Assembly: GCA_937876245.1 (NCBI GenBank) | Contig: CALEGP010000038.1 | Span: 149,933 to 213,932, forward strand | Origin: an uncultured Actinomycetes bacterium | GTDB taxonomy: Bacteria; Actinomycetota; Actinomycetes; Nanopelagicales; Nanopelagicaceae | Direction: 5' to 3' | DNA: 64,000 nucleotides | Shown here: positions 62,352 to 64,000 of the stretch, piece by piece | Layout of the letters: each line of letters begins with the position of its first letter | Position numbering within the stretch: position 1 is the first letter of the stretch | Made by a program: the position numbers and the translations under genes | Notes under the pieces: model-generated | Told to the model about the DNA's origin: nothing | The model's input: the letters and a program-made list of their open reading frames with translations, nothing else | Database searches by the model: none

Positions 62352-63482
62352 ATGAAACCACGAATAATAGGAGTTTTGGCCATTCTCACCTTATCCATAA
62401 GTGCTACCGCTATGCCAGTAAGTGCTGCAGTCAAAGTAGGAGCAAAGTGCAAAGTAGTTGGGCAAATAAAAGCGAAGAATAGTAAGGAATTTATTTGCAT
62501 AGCCAAAGGTAAGAAGTTGGTCTGGAGTAAAGATAAAACGGTGAAAAAAGTAGTTCCTCAAGTAACACCAACACCAACACCAACGACAGCACAGGCCAGT
62601 TTTTCATTCAAATACAACATTGATAAGAGCGTGCCTAAAGATTATGCGATTAAGTTCAGAGATACTATGAAAATTTTGGGCGAAGTAATTCCTATAGATT
62701 CGAAGATAGGCGAAAATGCCGAAATATCAAAGGAGTCAGGGAATCCTTTCATGAATATTTATGTGGCGAGGGAGGGAGCGAATGCGTGGCCAGTTACTGT
62801 CACTCGACACGGAGAGAATTGCATATGTGGTAATGGGCGAGAGACCTGGATGAATTTAACACTCTACAACTATGACATTGAGAGCAACAACGTTAGCTTT
62901 CTCGATGGATTGGTCGCACATGAGTACTTCCATGTGTATCAGAAATCACTGTCAAAAGATGTTCTGCGACCTAAATGGCTGACTGAGGGTACAGCTACTG
63001 CCATATCAGATCTGTATACGAATCAGTATTACGGTCAATGGGATTTGGAGTGGAAAATTCAGAATGATTCGTCAAAGTTCATTTTTACTAATCCTAAGTT
63101 ATTTGAAAAATTTGAGTCATCAGAAGAAGACTCCACAGGAAAGGCGATGGATAGTAATTACGGCAGCTCAGTATTTATGGTTTTAGCCTTGGTGAAGGAA
63201 TTGCAGAAACAGGGAATCTCCGAGCAGAGAGCTTTTGAAATGGTATTCAAAGATTTTTGGGTTGAGAATGCTCAGTTACCCCAGTTTATTGAGCTAGATG
63301 GTGGCAACGAAAAGAACGCTGTAGATTGGCAAAAAACATTTAAATCTCTCTTTAAAATGGATGTAAAGACCTTTTACGCACACTTACAAAGTGAGTATTC
63401 TCTTACAGATTACAAGGCAGACTACAAAAAGGTACTCCCAAGTAAGTCTTTAAAAATCCAAGATATCTTCGTAAGCAAGTAG
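62352..63482 (+). CDS. Secreted protein: N-terminal two-Cys module, PT linker, putative HExxH zinc metallopeptidase domain
   Basis: Signal peptide; VGAKCKVVGQIKAKNSKEFICIAKGKKLVWSK; TPTPTPTTA linker; VAHEYFHVYQK...PKWLTEGTATAISD (HExxH plus downstream E). Confidence 0.8.
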   Translation: MKPRIIGVLAILTLSISATAMPVSAAVKVGAKCKVVGQIKAKNSKEFICIAKGKKLVWSKDKTVKKVVPQVTPTPTPTTAQASFSFKYNIDKSVPKDYAIKFRDTMKILGEVIPIDSKIGENAEISKESGNPFMNIYVAREGANAWPVTVTRHGENCICGNGRETWMNLTLYNYDIESNNVSFLDGLVAHEYFHVYQKSLSKDVLRPKWLTEGTATAISDLYTNQYYGQWDLEWKIQNDSSKFIFTNPKLFEKFESSEEDSTGKAMDSNYGSSVFMVLALVKELQKQGISEQRAFEMVFKDFWVENAQLPQFIELDGGNEKNAVDWQKTFKSLFKMDVKTFYAHLQSEYSLTDYKADYKKVLPSKSLKIQDIFVSK

Positions 63483-63512
63483 CACCTGCGTAATTAAGGT
63501 TCAGTTTTATAC

Positions 63513-63557
63513 TAGTGGACGATACTGGGATCGAACCAGTGACCCCCACAATGTCAA
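63513..63557 (-). other. 3' half of a tRNA (anticodon loop to discriminator, GAC/Val-like), 5' half not recognisable
   Basis: Minus strand TTGACAT-TGTGG-GGGTC-ACTGG-TTCGATC-CCAGT-ATCGTCC-A. Perfect 5-bp T-stem with TTCGATC loop; U33-GAC-A37; no canonical D arm or 5' acceptor strand adjacent. Confidence 0.6.
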
Positions 63558-63742
63558 TCTGTCTCGGTAAGTTTTTCAGCGTGTTGTCCAGTGCATTACG
63601 TTCAAACTTCTTGCTTATTTACGCGTGAAATACTTTCTCGGACTTAGACGATACCCGATGGAAAGTAGCAAGAAAGTAGCAAGAGATAGCTAGGAAAGGC
63701 AAAGGGGGTAGACAATGCACCTTAAAAAACTATTATCAACGT

Positions 63743-64000
63743 ATGAAGTTACGCCTAATAGGAGTTCTGACCATTCTCGTCTTGTCCGTAAGTGCGACGG
63801 CTGTGCCGGTAAGCGCTGCGGTTAAAGCTGGAGCTAAATGCAAAGTAGTTGGACAGATAAAAGTTAAGAAGAATAAGGAATTTACTTGCACAGCCAAAGG
63901 CAAGAAGTTGGTATGGAGTCGAGGCCAGGTAAAATTCATTACACCAAATGAATTGGCACCTCAGCCTGAATTGGCACCTCAGCCTGAATTGGCACCTCAG
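63743..64000 (+). CDS. Secreted protein paralogous at N-terminus to 62352..63482, truncated by window end
   Basis: Open frame not in the ORF track: MKLRLIGVLTILVLSVSATAVPVSAAVKAGAKCKVVGQIKVKKNKEFTCTAKGKKLVWSRGQVKFITPNELAPQPELAPQPELAPQ... Confidence 0.8.
   Translation, partial: MKLRLIGVLTILVLSVSATAVPVSAAVKAGAKCKVVGQIKVKKNKEFTCTAKGKKLVWSRGQVKFITPNELAPQPELAPQPELAPQ
63950..64000 (+). repeat. 18-bp in-frame tandem repeat (GAATTGGCACCTCAGCCT), encodes ELAPQP; continues past window
   Basis: Two complete identical units plus a 15-nt partial third at the window edge. Confidence 0.95.

Noticed and set aside
63664-63684. AAGTAGCAAGAAAGTAGCAAGA direct repeat as a possible recombinase core site
   Set aside because: Only two short copies; no integrase gene or second att-like copy visible in the window.

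Overview
The window is a gene-dense, AT-leaning actinobacterial chromosome segment. Gene content and synteny resemble the streamlined freshwater acI/Nanopelagicales type, but this taxonomic guess is an inference. About 61 protein-coding genes are supportable. Main blocks: lipoate and 2-oxoacid dehydrogenase genes (lipA/lipB, sucB, lpd), gcvT, a B12-type ABC importer (btuFCD) behind a clear cobalamin riboswitch, nadA/erpA, the aerobic respiratory genes (ctaC-ctaD-ctaF and convergent ctaE-qcrC-qcrA-qcrB), a BMP-type nucleoside ABC importer with a nucleoside salvage cluster (cdd, deoA, add, phosphomutase, punA, tdk), an aminotransferase/mmsA pair, and a 4-gene ferredoxin-type 2-oxoacid oxidoreductase operon whose last gene fuses a GltD-like flavoprotein to a ferredoxin domain. 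From about 58 to 64 kb the segment becomes accessory: SulP, sulfotransferase, SDR, a nitroreductase remnant with a large internal deletion, tRNA-like fragments, and two tandem paralogous secreted proteins that share an N-terminal two-cysteine module but have different C-termini. One of these looks like an HExxH metallopeptidase; the other carries an 18-bp in-frame repeat that runs off the window and is absent from the ORF track. All family calls come from motif recognition by eye; no database search was run.
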